Notes: a model not told the origin generated them from the letters alone. 64,000 nucleotides of DNA from Ignavibacteriales bacterium (GCA_026390595.1 JAPLFQ010000008.1:103002-167001); one strand, 5' to 3'; numbered from the stretch's first letter, positions 26,254 to 36,367 are shown. Made by a program: numbers and translations.

Positions 26254-28379
26254 TAGGCACGACAATATCCCATTATAGGATTTTGGAAAAGCTTGGTGAA
26301 GGAGGTATGGGCGTGGTGTATAAGGCTCAAGACACCAACCTCGACCGTTTTGTTGCGTTGAAATTTCTCTCCTCCTCCCTTTCTTCATCGCGGGAGAACA
26401 AGGCCCGGTTTCTCCAGGAGGCGAAGGCGACCGCCGCCCTGACGCATCCAAATATTCTTTCTGTCTACGAGATCGGCGAGAGCGATGACTCGATGTTCCT
26501 TGCCATGGAATTCCTCGAGGGAACAACTCTGAAGATTCACGTTGCGGAGCTGAAGACGGGCTCCGGCGTGCCTATTCACCAGGCGCTTGAATGGACGGAG
26601 AATATCGCCCTGGGACTCAAGGCCGCGCACGAAAAGAACATCGTGCATCGCGATATCAAGTCAGAGAACATCATGATCACCCGGAACGGTCAGTTGAAGA
26701 TCATGGACTTCGGTCTGGCCAAGTTGAAGAATCACAGTACACTCACAAAGGCCGGAACATCCCTCGGGACCCTTGCCTATATGTCGCCCGAGCAGGCCCA
26801 GGGGCAGACAGCCGACGCCCGGTCGGATCTCTGGTCTCTTGGCATCATATTCTTTGAGCTGTTGACTGCCGATCTTCCCTTCAAATCAGAGCACGAAGCA
26901 GGGCTCTTATATCTCATCGTAAATCAGGACCCACCATCACCGAGCGAACTTGACAGAAGGATACCACACGCTGTCGATGGTCTTGCGCGCAAGCTGCTCG
27001 CGAAGGATCGGAATCAGCGATATCAGACGGCCGATGAAGTTTTTGAAGCTCTCCGAAGGATCCGGCAGGAGATGAGCGCCGCAGCCACGTCCGAAAAGCA
27101 AAAGGCCATCGCCGTTCTTCCATTCACCAACATCGGTGCGGACAAGGAGAACGAGTATTTCGGCGACGGATTGACCGAGGAGCTGATCGTACACCTCTCG
27201 CAGCTGAAAAATATCGATGTTGTCTCGAAGACGAGCACAATGCAGTTCAAGGGAACCAACAAGGATATCAAGACCATCGGCCGGGAATTGGGTTCGCGCT
27301 ACATCCTCGAAGGGAGCGTCCGGAAATTTCAGGACAATCTCCGAATCGCCGTTCAGCTGATCGACGTGGAGAGCGGGCGTCAACTCTGGGCCGAGTCGTA
27401 TAAAGGAACGCTGGCGGACGTCTTCGATATCCAGGAACAGGTGGCGAAACAGATTGTCGATGCGTTGATGATCAAGCTGACGCCGACCGAGAAAACCGTG
27501 TTGTCAAAACGCACCACGGTGAATGCCGAAGCATTTGACTGCAATCTTCGTGCACGCGACTTCCTCAGTCGCCGTACCAGGACAAGCGTGAACATGGCTG
27601 TCCAGTTTTTCCAGAAGGCCATTCAACTCGATCCACGGTACGCATCGGCGTACGCGGGCCTGGGAGAATCGTATGGCATTCTCTACCGTGATTTCGATCG
27701 GAAGGAAGCGTGGCTCGATCGTGCTCTTGATGTGAGTTTGAAGGCAATCATGTACGACGCTTCTTTATCGGAGGCATACGCCTCCCTGGCACTTGCCTAT
27801 TTGGGCAAGAGCTCTTTGGACGAAGCTCTTGAGGCGAGTCAAAAGGCGATTATCCTCGACCCGAAGAATTTCAACGCATACTGGATCCTCTCAAGAATCT
27901 ACCATACCACCGATCGGGACAAAGAAGCGGCAGATGCGTTGGAAAAGGCCATTGCACTGAATCCTGAATTCCTCCAAGCTTATGATGATCTGGTGATGTA
28001 TCTCGAGCGGCTTGGCAACAAACAGAAATACGACGAAGTACTGCACAACGTCCTTCAGGTCTATCCCGGATATCTGGAGCGCTATCCGGACGATGCTTAC
28101 CGGCGAATGGCGTTCGCCGTTCACCTGGTGTACGAAAACCGATCCGCGGAGGCAAGAAGGGAAGGCGAAAAGGCCCTTGAAACAAGCTCGAGCGACCCCA
28201 TAATGATGTACTACGGCGCATGCCTCTATGCCCGACTCCGGGAGAACCACCGGGCCGTGGACTTGCTGAGGAGCGCCGTAGAAAATGGCTATGAGAATTT
28301 TGAGTGGATTAAACGGGACCCGGATTTTGAAAATATCCGGAGCGAGCCCGGATATATAGAGTTGCTGAAGGGGCGGTAA
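26250..28379 (+). CDS. Ser/Thr protein kinase 1 (type A: kinase + TolB-like + TPR)
   Basis: This is a 709-residue Hanks-type kinase. The glycine loop GEGGMG is at 17-22, catalytic Lys38 in VALKFL, HRD at 133-135 and DFG at 153-155. The catalytic loop reads HRDIKSEN, with Ser in place of the usual Pro. The kinase domain ends near 275. A TolB-like/FlgO-type alpha-beta domain (IAVLPFTNIG from about 286, YFGDGLTEELI, LEGSVRK) follows, then TPR repeats to the end. No membrane span is evident, unlike types B-D, so it is probably cytoplasmic. ATG 26250 is preferred over a start at 26232, since it aligns with paralogues and has an ideal GGAGG. Its first 120 bases are nearly identical to kinase 2. Confidence 0.92.
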   Translation: MIGTTISHYRILEKLGEGGMGVVYKAQDTNLDRFVALKFLSSSLSSSRENKARFLQEAKATAALTHPNILSVYEIGESDDSMFLAMEFLEGTTLKIHVAELKTGSGVPIHQALEWTENIALGLKAAHEKNIVHRDIKSENIMITRNGQLKIMDFGLAKLKNHSTLTKAGTSLGTLAYMSPEQAQGQTADARSDLWSLGIIFFELLTADLPFKSEHEAGLLYLIVNQDPPSPSELDRRIPHAVDGLARKLLAKDRNQRYQTADEVFEALRRIRQEMSAAATSEKQKAIAVLPFTNIGADKENEYFGDGLTEELIVHLSQLKNIDVVSKTSTMQFKGTNKDIKTIGRELGSRYILEGSVRKFQDNLRIAVQLIDVESGRQLWAESYKGTLADVFDIQEQVAKQIVDALMIKLTPTEKTVLSKRTTVNAEAFDCNLRARDFLSRRTRTSVNMAVQFFQKAIQLDPRYASAYAGLGESYGILYRDFDRKEAWLDRALDVSLKAIMYDASLSEAYASLALAYLGKSSLDEALEASQKAIILDPKNFNAYWILSRIYHTTDRDKEAADALEKAIALNPEFLQAYDDLVMYLERLGNKQKYDEVLHNVLQVYPGYLERYPDDAYRRMAFAVHLVYENRSAEARREGEKALETSSSDPIMMYYGACLYARLRENHRAVDLLRSAVENGYENFEWIKRDPDFENIRSEPGYIELLKGR

Positions 28380-28530
28380 GCGATGAATGCAGGAGATCCC
28401 GGCTCGCCGGATGGTAACCGTCCACAGGCATCTTCAGATTCGATGATCATGTTGTTGCGGTATCCGCTCGTCGTGCTGACGGTCGGACGTACCAACTATT
28501 CCACTATGTCTTAACTCAACAAGACCCACT

Positions 28531-31206
28531 ATGATCGGAACAACTGTATCCCACTATAGGATTTTGGAAAAGCTTGGTGAAGGAGGTATGGGCGTGGTGT
28601 ATAAGGCTCAAGATACCAACCTTGACCGCTTTGTTGCGTTGAAATTTCTCCCTCCCCACGTCGCTGCTTCACGTGACGACAAAGCGCGCTTTCTGCAGGA
28701 AGCAAAAGCGGTGGCCTCCCTTGCGCACCCGAACATCTGCACGATCCATAGCGTTGAAGAAGAGGATGGCAAAGCGTTCATTGTCATGGAGTACGTCGAA
28801 GGCAAAACGCTCAAGGACATGGATCAGAACGTTCCCCTGAAGCAGGCGGTCGAAATCGGCACGCAAGTGGCTGATGGACTCGCCGCCGCGCATGAAAAAG
28901 GTGTCGTCCACAGGGACATCAAGCCTGACAACATCATGATCCGCAAAGATGGACGCGTGCAGATCATGGACTTCGGACTGGCGAAGCTTAAAGGTGTTTC
29001 CCGGCTCACCAAGGAAGGAAGCACTGTGGGGACAGCCGGTTACATGTCACCCGAGCAGGTGCAGGGGCAGGAAACAGACCATCGCACGGACATCTTCTCG
29101 CTGGGGGTTGTGCTGTACGAGTTGTTTACAGGGGAATCGCCATTCAAGGGAGTCCACGAAACTGCCATTTCGTATGAGATCGTCAATGTCGACCCCGCGC
29201 CCCTCTCGGCTGTAAAGCCGGAGATCGACCCTCAACTCGACGCGATCATTCTGGAGTGTCTTGAGAAGGAACCATCAGAGAGATACCAATCTGTCGCAGA
29301 AGTTGCCAAAGAGTTGCGACGATTCAAGCGCGAGTCTTCCCGTTCGCGCGTCAGCCGCGTCAGTGTTGCGAGGCCGATCTACAAATCGGATAACGCCGCA
29401 TCTGCAAGCGCAGAGATGAAGCCGAAGATCCGGATTACACGTCGTGAATTCGCGGCTTGGATTCTCGCAGGAGTACTGCTCGTCAGCAGCGTCGTGGTTG
29501 CTTATTTCTCTCTACGCGAAAGCGAAGTGTTCGTAACCCGCTCCTCCATCCTCCCTCCGGAGAAAACAACATTTAACGCTGACCTTGGGGGCCACATTGC
29601 GTTATCACCGAACGGCAAGTTGCTCGCCTTCGTTGGACAAGACTCTGCCCGCAAATCGAATGTCTGGGTTCGTCCGCTGAATGCGCTTTCGGGCCAGATG
29701 CTCAGCGGCACAGAAGGGGCACAATATCCTTTTTGGTCGCCGGACAGCCGCTTCATCGGATTCTTTGCGGGAGGAAAGCTGAGAAAAATCGAGGCGTCCG
29801 GCGGACCACCTCAGACGATTTGCGAGGCTTCCGACGCCCGGGGAGGGACATGGAATCGCGATGGCGTCGTGGTCTTCACGGCGGCCGGGAATACTCCTTT
29901 ATCACGCGTGTCTGCAGCAGGAGGATCGCCAACAGTTCTTACCAAGTTTGATAGTTCGCGACAGGAAATAAGTCATCGTTGGCCATGGTTTCTGCCCGAT
30001 GGCAAGCATTTCTTGTTTGGTGTCCAGACAACGCAGACGGGAGCAGCTGAAGGGGATCTTATTTGTGTCGGTTCGCTTGACGGCACAGAGAACAATACCC
30101 TGCTTCATGCCAGTTCGAACATGGCGTATGCGGCGGGCCATGTGCTCTTCCTTCGTGAACAATCCCTTATGGCGCAGCCGTTCGACGTGAAGAGTCTCTC
30201 ATTCACCGGCGATGCGTTTCCCGTTGCCGAGCAGGTTCAATTTTTCGCGAATCGCAACAAGGCAATCTTCACTGTCTCGGACAATGGAGTTCTTGCGTTC
30301 CAAACCGGCGGTATCTCCGGAAGCTCGCAGCTCATCTGGTATGATCGTACAGGCAAGGAACTCGAAAGAGTTGATAAGCCGGGGAATTTCGGCAATTTCA
30401 GGCTTTCGCCGGATGCAAAGAACCTTGCAGTTGACGTTTCTGACACCAAGTCCCGGAATGTGGATCTTTGGGTCTATGATCTTGCCCGGAAGGTTTCTAC
30501 ACGATTCACATTCGACCCTGCTGTGGAGGCCTATCCCGTTTGGTCGCCTGATGGGAACCGTATCGTGTTTAACTCGAATAGAAAGTCCCTTTTCAATCTT
30601 TATCAGCGTGCCTCGAGCGGCGCAGGAAGCGAAGAGTTGTTGTTGGAGTCAGACCATACTAAGATCCCGACTGATTGGTCTGCGGATGGTCGGTTCCTGC
30701 TGTATTTTACGTTCGGAGATCAAAAAACAGGAACTGATTTGTGGGTTTTACCTCTCTCCGGCGACCGCAAACCCATTCTGTTCTTACAAACAGAGTTTAA
30801 CGAAGTTCGCCCAACAATGTCACCCGGCGGCAAGTGGATAGCGTATCAGTCGAATGAGTCCGGGACCAACCAAGTGTATGTTCGTCCGTTTCCCGGGCCT
30901 GGAGGTAAGTACCAGGTATCAACGACACCGGGAAGTCGTCCCCGGTGGAGGAAAGATGGGAAGGAGTTGTATTACCTGGGTGCTGATGGCAGATTAATGG
31001 CGGCGGAAGTGGCATCAATCGGGGAAACGTTTGTCGTCGGTGCGGTCCGGCCGCTCTTTGCGACTCGAGCGGTAACCGGACTGACAACTTCCTACGACGT
31101 GACGGCAGACGGCAAACGCTTTCTCGTGAACACCGTTCTGGGTGAGACATTGTCATTCCCCATCACGCTCGTTGTGAACTGGGATGCGGAGTTGAAGAAG
31201 AAGTGA
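28531..31206 (+). CDS. Ser/Thr protein kinase 2 (type B: kinase + TM + PD40 propeller)
   Basis: This is an 891-residue membrane kinase. Lys38, HRD 127-129 (HRDIKPDNIMIRKDG) and DFG 147-149 are intact, with YMSPEQVQGQ in the activation segment. A juxtamembrane basic stretch (RRFKRESSRSRVSR) precedes one membrane span (about 308-326). The remaining 560 residues are WD40/PD40-like (TolB-propeller) repeats such as LSPNGKLLAFVG, WSPDSRFIGFFA, WSPDGNRIVFNSN and MSPGGKWIAYQSNE. The propeller is predicted to lie outside the cytoplasm as a sensor. There is no leader ORF and no clear Shine-Dalgarno before ATG 28531. Its 5' end matches kinase 1, while its body matches kinases 5 and 8. Confidence 0.93.
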   Translation: MIGTTVSHYRILEKLGEGGMGVVYKAQDTNLDRFVALKFLPPHVAASRDDKARFLQEAKAVASLAHPNICTIHSVEEEDGKAFIVMEYVEGKTLKDMDQNVPLKQAVEIGTQVADGLAAAHEKGVVHRDIKPDNIMIRKDGRVQIMDFGLAKLKGVSRLTKEGSTVGTAGYMSPEQVQGQETDHRTDIFSLGVVLYELFTGESPFKGVHETAISYEIVNVDPAPLSAVKPEIDPQLDAIILECLEKEPSERYQSVAEVAKELRRFKRESSRSRVSRVSVARPIYKSDNAASASAEMKPKIRITRREFAAWILAGVLLVSSVVVAYFSLRESEVFVTRSSILPPEKTTFNADLGGHIALSPNGKLLAFVGQDSARKSNVWVRPLNALSGQMLSGTEGAQYPFWSPDSRFIGFFAGGKLRKIEASGGPPQTICEASDARGGTWNRDGVVVFTAAGNTPLSRVSAAGGSPTVLTKFDSSRQEISHRWPWFLPDGKHFLFGVQTTQTGAAEGDLICVGSLDGTENNTLLHASSNMAYAAGHVLFLREQSLMAQPFDVKSLSFTGDAFPVAEQVQFFANRNKAIFTVSDNGVLAFQTGGISGSSQLIWYDRTGKELERVDKPGNFGNFRLSPDAKNLAVDVSDTKSRNVDLWVYDLARKVSTRFTFDPAVEAYPVWSPDGNRIVFNSNRKSLFNLYQRASSGAGSEELLLESDHTKIPTDWSADGRFLLYFTFGDQKTGTDLWVLPLSGDRKPILFLQTEFNEVRPTMSPGGKWIAYQSNESGTNQVYVRPFPGPGGKYQVSTTPGSRPRWRKDGKELYYLGADGRLMAAEVASIGETFVVGAVRPLFATRAVTGLTTSYDVTADGKRFLVNTVLGETLSFPITLVVNWDAELKKK

Positions 31207-31370
31207 ATGGAGTGATGAGTGCAAAGTATCAAGTAGTGAATAACGTAAAGAGTGAAAAATAAGACGTTCGAAGACTTGTTGGCATCGGATCATTGTCCGT
31301 AGGACCCCTTGGGGGTCAATGGATCGATGAACCAATCACTATTCACCATTTAGCCAGTTAACCAATTCAC

Positions 31371-31550
31371 ATGATTGGTCAGACAATATTTCACTATAGG
31401 ATTCTTGAAAAGCTCGGCGAGGGCGGCATGTCCCGAATTTTCCTGCGAACGCTTTTTGTGAGCAGTAGAAACTTTGAGGATCCTCGCCTGCCATTGTTGG
31501 TTCAGAAAGGCGGGCAGGCGCCTTCTTTTTGGCGGAGGCGTAGCATATGA
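31371..31550 (+). CDS. Kinase leader ORF 3 (59 aa)
   Basis: Residues 1-20 (MIGQTIFHYRILEKLGEGGM) are a kinase N-terminus. The other 39 (SRIFLRTLFVSSRNFEDPR..., ending RRRSI) are encoded by the palindromic element. The stop overlaps the kinase 3 start as ATGA (31547-31550). The distance from leader ATG to kinase ATG is 176 bases, the same as for leader 1. There is no Shine-Dalgarno before the leader, only a cca-gttaaccaattcac tract. The kinase-like codons differ from those of kinase 3 mainly at third positions. Confidence 0.6.
   Translation: MIGQTIFHYRILEKLGEGGMSRIFLRTLFVSSRNFEDPRLPLLVQKGGQAPSFWRRRSI
31428..31541 (+). repeat. Palindromic leader element, type alpha, copy 2
   Basis: This is the partner of 26131-26244, with four mismatches in 114 bases. 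It has inner stem CTGC/GCAG and second stem CGCCTGCC (31485-31492) / GGCAGGCG (31513-31520). The 3' end is GGCGGAGGCGT. Confidence 0.85.
31534..31538 (+). promoter_or_regulatory. Shine-Dalgarno GGAGG of kinase 3, supplied by the element
   Basis: GGAGG lies eight bases before ATG 31547, within the leader ORF; spacing is identical to kinase 1. Confidence 0.75.
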
Positions 31551-34168
31551 TTGGACAGACTATCTCTCACTATAAGATTCTAGAGAAGCTGGGTGAAGGG
31601 GGCATGGGCGTCGTCTATAAGGCCCGGGATACCAAGCTCAATCGCGATGTCGCCCTGAAATTCCTGCCATCGCATGTCACAGCAAAGGATGTCGATCGTT
31701 CGCGCTTTCTCCTCGAAGCCCGGTCGGCAGCTCTCTTGAATCACCCCAACATTTGCATCATCTACGGCATTCACGACGAAGGCGAGAGACCCTTCATCGA
31801 AATGGAATTCGTTGATGGGAAAACGTTGAGGGAGCTCGACCTCGCAGCCACAAAAGTCGAGATGTCACTTGGCTATGCTGTACAGATCGGAGAAGCTCTC
31901 CAGGAAGCGCACAGCAAGGGAATTGTCCACCGAGACATCAAGGCCGACAATATTATGGTCAACTCGAAGAGCCAGGTGAAGGTGATGGACTTCGGATTGG
32001 CCAAAATCAAGGGCTCGCTCAAGCTGACAAGGACTTCCTCGACACTCGGTACTCTCGGCTACATGGCACCGGAGCAGATCCAGGGTGGCGAAGTCGACGC
32101 ACGATCGGACATCTTCGCCTTCGGCGCGGTGTTGTTTGAGATGCTGACAGGCCGTTTGCCGTTCCGCGGCGAACACGAAGCGGCAATGATGTATTCAATT
32201 CTCAACGAGCAGCCTGAACCATTGACAAAGCATCGTTCAGACACGCCGGAAGATCTTCAGCGGATCATTCTCAGAGCACTCGAGAAAGACCCTGAAGACC
32301 GCTATCAATCGGCCGCAGACATGGTGAGCGAAATCAGGCGGCTGCAGAAGAAGACCTCGCGCGTCATGCGCACGCAGGAAATCCCCGTGCAAAAGCCCGA
32401 GACAGGAACCCTGGTCACCCCTCTACCATCCGGCGCGCATGAGAGGCCGTCGGTCTCAAAGCGAAATCTCCGAATTGCGATCGGCGCGACCGGCCTCGTC
32501 GCTGTCGCGATTGTCGTCATGCTTCTCACCTCGAAGCACACAGTGAATCTCAACGCGGACATGTCATTCCAGGTCCTCCAAATACCATTTACGCAAACGG
32601 GACCTCCGGCCATTTCACGGGACGGCAATTGGATCGCGTATCCCGCCATCGATGCAAAGGGAAAATGGGATGTGTACTTCATGAATTCCACCGGCGGCGA
32701 TGCGAAGAGGATCACATCGGACTCTTCACTCTCCATTCAGTCTGTTGACATTTCTCCCGACGGCAGCCGGGTGGTGTACGACCGGACAGACGCATCCGGA
32801 TTCAAAACCGAAATCGCAATTGTCTCCACCCTCGGAGGAACAAGCAAGCGGCTCGCTGATCCCGGGGCCGCTCCCCGCTGGCGCCCCGATGGCCAACGCA
32901 TCGGATATGTTCGAAACAAGGATGTGGGAGGCACTTCGGTATTTCCGGAATTGTGGACAATGAAACCGGACGGCAGCGATAACCATCGTGAATTCCTCGA
33001 TTCGCTGGCAGCACCTCATGGCTACCCGGTCTTCTCATGGTCACCTGATGGCGGCTCCGTTGTATTTGTCCGGTTCTATCCGGGTCGATTTCAGGAGCTT
33101 GTCACGTACGATTTCGAAAGCCGTTCGATGCGTACACTCACATCAGGTAAGAAAAACATCGGCGATGCAGAGTGGACGACACGAGGAACGATCGTCTATT
33201 CATCCAACAACAGTGGAAACACGAACTTGTGGATGATTCCGGCTTCTGGGGGAACACCGGTACAGGTCACCAAGGGGAGCGGGCCCGATTTCAACGCACG
33301 TTCCTCCGCTGATGGAGCGCGCTTGATTTACCTTCAGCAACAATCGGTTAGCCATTTCTGGATGGCGAATACCGGCGGCGCCCGTCAACTCACATTCGAT
33401 GACATCAACATTCTCAACATCGCACTTTCGCCGGACGGCAAGCAGATTGCCTTTGTCAGTTCTCTCCAGGATCCCCTGAAGCCCGGGCAGATCCTCAATG
33501 TGATGGACCGCGAAGGATCCAACAGAGTCCAACTCACGACAAGTGACGGCGCGGCTCATGGTCCGGTCTGGAGCCCAAACAGCAAGTTTCTCCTCTATGG
33601 GCAGCATGCCGCTCTTGAAGTCCATGATTCCGTCAAGGTGTACCTCATCGATCCCTCAAATCCGGGAAGTACCCGCACACTCGGCAAGGGAGAGCCCGTC
33701 TGGTGGACTGACAATCAGTCGTTTTCTTATTACCGTTCGTTTCAAACCTGGACCATGACTATTGACGGCTCTGGACAACCAGAGCTGCTTGCCGATTCCG
33801 CTTTCGCTTTGAAGATGCAGAATGGGAAATACATTTTGAGTTTCGATCAACACTCGGGAAGAGAAGGACTCTGGATTGCCCCCGTTCCCGGATTGAAAGA
33901 CGCGCAACTCCCCACCCCGAAGAAACTTCTTAAAGCAGGTGTCTCCGTTACCATAGAACCGTCGGGTCGATACATCTATTATGTGAAGGGGGTCGGCGAG
34001 ATGAGACGGATGTCGCTTCCTGACGGACGAGACGAACGAATCACAGGATCCTTTCAGGGTTTGACACCGCAATCATCCATTGATGTCAGCAGGGATGGAA
34101 AAGAAATCATCTATCTCGATACACGGATCAACGCGAAACTTGTGATGATAGAGAATCTATTTAAGTAG
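31547..34168 (+). CDS. Ser/Thr protein kinase 3 (type C: kinase + TM + PD40 propeller)
   Basis: This is an 873-residue membrane kinase with Lys38, HRD 128-130 in SKGIVHRDIKADNIM and DFG at 148-150. The activation segment reads SSTLGTLGYMAPEQIQGGEV. HRDIKADN and MAPEQIQGGEV are shared with kinase 7 but not with the other types. One membrane span lies at about 308-328. The extracytoplasmic part carries PD40 repeats (ISRDGNWIAYPAIDAKGKWD, ISPDGSRVVYDRTD, LSPDGKQIAFVSS). It ends IENLFK, as kinase 7 ends VENLFK. The short gap to kinase 4 (69 bases) suggests co-transcription. Confidence 0.93.
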   Translation: MIGQTISHYKILEKLGEGGMGVVYKARDTKLNRDVALKFLPSHVTAKDVDRSRFLLEARSAALLNHPNICIIYGIHDEGERPFIEMEFVDGKTLRELDLAATKVEMSLGYAVQIGEALQEAHSKGIVHRDIKADNIMVNSKSQVKVMDFGLAKIKGSLKLTRTSSTLGTLGYMAPEQIQGGEVDARSDIFAFGAVLFEMLTGRLPFRGEHEAAMMYSILNEQPEPLTKHRSDTPEDLQRIILRALEKDPEDRYQSAADMVSEIRRLQKKTSRVMRTQEIPVQKPETGTLVTPLPSGAHERPSVSKRNLRIAIGATGLVAVAIVVMLLTSKHTVNLNADMSFQVLQIPFTQTGPPAISRDGNWIAYPAIDAKGKWDVYFMNSTGGDAKRITSDSSLSIQSVDISPDGSRVVYDRTDASGFKTEIAIVSTLGGTSKRLADPGAAPRWRPDGQRIGYVRNKDVGGTSVFPELWTMKPDGSDNHREFLDSLAAPHGYPVFSWSPDGGSVVFVRFYPGRFQELVTYDFESRSMRTLTSGKKNIGDAEWTTRGTIVYSSNNSGNTNLWMIPASGGTPVQVTKGSGPDFNARSSADGARLIYLQQQSVSHFWMANTGGARQLTFDDINILNIALSPDGKQIAFVSSLQDPLKPGQILNVMDREGSNRVQLTTSDGAAHGPVWSPNSKFLLYGQHAALEVHDSVKVYLIDPSNPGSTRTLGKGEPVWWTDNQSFSYYRSFQTWTMTIDGSGQPELLADSAFALKMQNGKYILSFDQHSGREGLWIAPVPGLKDAQLPTPKKLLKAGVSVTIEPSGRYIYYVKGVGEMRRMSLPDGRDERITGSFQGLTPQSSIDVSRDGKEIIYLDTRINAKLVMIENLFK

Positions 34169-34237
34169 AAACGGGCAACCGAGCGGTCGGATCCTCGAAC
34201 CAATTAACTCGTTTACCAACTAACCAGGTCATACCTC

Positions 34238-36367
34238 GTGATCGGTCAAACAATATCGCATTATCAGATTCTTGAAAAGCTGGGAGAGGGAGGAATGGGC
34301 GTCGTTTATAAGGCCCAGGATACCAAGCTTCAGCGCTTCGTTGCACTCAAATTTCTTTCGACGCATCTTTCCGCATCGGAAGAGAGCAAGACGCGGTTTA
34401 TGCAGGAGGCACGGGCGGCAGCAGCACTCAATCACCCCAATATTCTCGGCATATACGAGATCAGCAGGCAAGATGGAAACGAGTTCTTCGTCATGGAGTA
34501 TGTCGAAGGGACGACCCTGAAATCTCACATCGAGAATCAGAAGTCTTCCTCGGGGACCACTCCCCACCAGGCTCTTGCATGGACGGAACAAATCGCCCGA
34601 GGCCTGAAAGCCGCCCATGGCAAAAACATCGTGCATCGTGATATCAAACCCGAAAACATCATGATCGCCAGCGATGGCCTTCTGAAGATCATGGATTTCG
34701 GCATTGCCAAGCTGAAGAGCAGCTCCGGGCTGACGAGGACCGGGACATCACTCGGAACGCTTTCCTACATGTCGCCTGAACAGGCACAGGGGGTCGCCAC
34801 CGACGCACGCTGTGATATCTGGTCGCTCGGCGTTGTCTTCTATGAACTCCTGACAGGCGAAAGGCCCTTCAGGGCTGAGCATGATGCGGGACTCCTGTAT
34901 CTGATTGTTAACGAGGATCCGCCAGCGCCAAGCGCTCTCGACAAAAAGATTCCGCGGCAACTGGACGCTGTCGTGATGAAAATGCTGCAGAAGGATCGTG
35001 CCAAACGCTTCGAGACGATGGAAGCCCTTCTGCTCGAGCTGACAGATGTTCAGCAGGCAATCGCAATGGCCGCTGGTGCCTCAAAGACAAAGGCGATCGC
35101 CGTCCTGCCGTTCGGCAATATTTCTCCCGACAAAGAGAGCGACTATTTCAGCGATGGACTGACGGAGGAGCTCATTGCAAGCCTTGCGCGGCTGAAAGAT
35201 GTTCGGCTGGTTCCCCGGGCGACATCGATGCAGTACAAGGGAACAACCAAGGATATCAAAACCATCGCACGGGAACTTGCTACACGGTACATCTTATCCG
35301 GCAGCGTCAGAAAATTTCAGGACAACCTCCGCATCACTGTTGAGCTGATCGACGTGGATACAGACGCTCAACTCTGGGCAGAAACCTACAAAGGAAAGCT
35401 CGAAGACGTATTCGACATCCAGGAGCAGGTCTCGAAGCAGATTGTCGACGCACTGATGGTCAAGTTGTCCCCGACCGAAAAGGTAGTTCTGACCAAGCGA
35501 TCGACGCTCAACGCGGAAGCATTCGACTGCAATCTCCGGGCGAGAGATTTTCTTTATCGGCGCACAAAGAACAGCATTCAATTCGCAATTCAGCTGTTCC
35601 AGAAAGCAATCGAGCTTGATCAGCGATATTCGGGAGCATACGCCGGACTCGGGGAGGCCTATGCCACTTTGTATCAGCAATTCGAAAGAAAAGAGTTGTG
35701 GCTCGACCGGGCAGTCGAGTCGGGCTTGAAGGCGCTGATGTACGATTCGTCTTCGTCAGACGCCTACGCCGCTTTGGGCCTCGCCTATTTTCATAAGAAA
35801 TCGGTCGAAGACGCGTTGGCTGCCAGCCAGAGAGCGATCGAGCTGGACCCAAACAATTTTGTCGGGTATTGGATCCTTGGAAGAATCTATCACACGACTG
35901 ATAGGGATCATGAAGCCGTTGAGCTCTTCAAGAAGGTCATTACACTCAACCCCGATTTCTACACTGCATACGGCGATCTCAAGGTCGCTTACGGGAGAAT
36001 CGGAGACAAGGAACGAGGACATGAGACGATGCTGCAGGCAATCCAGGTGTTCAGACGCTTCCTGCCACAGCATCCCGATGACGCGCGTGCCCACATGTAC
36101 TTTGCGAATGCCCTTGTGCAAGAAGGAGAACGTGATGAGGCCAAAGCCGAAGCTGCAAAAGCACTCGAGCTAAGCCCCGGTGACCCGAACATGCTCTATA
36201 ACGCGGCCTGCTTCTATGCCCTTCTAAACGAATTAAAACTCGCCATCGAGACACTTAAGAACGCAATTACTGCCGGATATCAGCACTACGAATGGATCCA
36301 ACGCGATAGTGACCTGAACAGCATCCGGCAGGAACCTGAGTATGTCGAATTGATGAAAGGTAAGTGA
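34238..36367 (+). CDS. Ser/Thr protein kinase 4 (type A: kinase + TolB-like + TPR)
   Basis: This 709-residue protein starts at GTG (34238), where the family sequence IGQTISHYQILEKLGEGGMG begins. Lys38, HRD 133-135 (HRDIKPEN) and DFG are intact. As in kinase 1, a TolB-like domain (IAVLPFGNISPDKESDYFSDG) directly follows the kinase domain, with no membrane span. TPR repeats then fill the C-terminus, with the ending YEWIQRDSDLNSIRQEPEYVELMKGK nearly parallel to that of kinase 1. No leader ORF precedes it. The next leader ORF begins only eight bases after its stop. Confidence 0.93.
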   Translation: MIGQTISHYQILEKLGEGGMGVVYKAQDTKLQRFVALKFLSTHLSASEESKTRFMQEARAAAALNHPNILGIYEISRQDGNEFFVMEYVEGTTLKSHIENQKSSSGTTPHQALAWTEQIARGLKAAHGKNIVHRDIKPENIMIASDGLLKIMDFGIAKLKSSSGLTRTGTSLGTLSYMSPEQAQGVATDARCDIWSLGVVFYELLTGERPFRAEHDAGLLYLIVNEDPPAPSALDKKIPRQLDAVVMKMLQKDRAKRFETMEALLLELTDVQQAIAMAAGASKTKAIAVLPFGNISPDKESDYFSDGLTEELIASLARLKDVRLVPRATSMQYKGTTKDIKTIARELATRYILSGSVRKFQDNLRITVELIDVDTDAQLWAETYKGKLEDVFDIQEQVSKQIVDALMVKLSPTEKVVLTKRSTLNAEAFDCNLRARDFLYRRTKNSIQFAIQLFQKAIELDQRYSGAYAGLGEAYATLYQQFERKELWLDRAVESGLKALMYDSSSSDAYAALGLAYFHKKSVEDALAASQRAIELDPNNFVGYWILGRIYHTTDRDHEAVELFKKVITLNPDFYTAYGDLKVAYGRIGDKERGHETMLQAIQVFRRFLPQHPDDARAHMYFANALVQEGERDEAKAEAAKALELSPGDPNMLYNAACFYALLNELKLAIETLKNAITAGYQHYEWIQRDSDLNSIRQEPEYVELMKGK

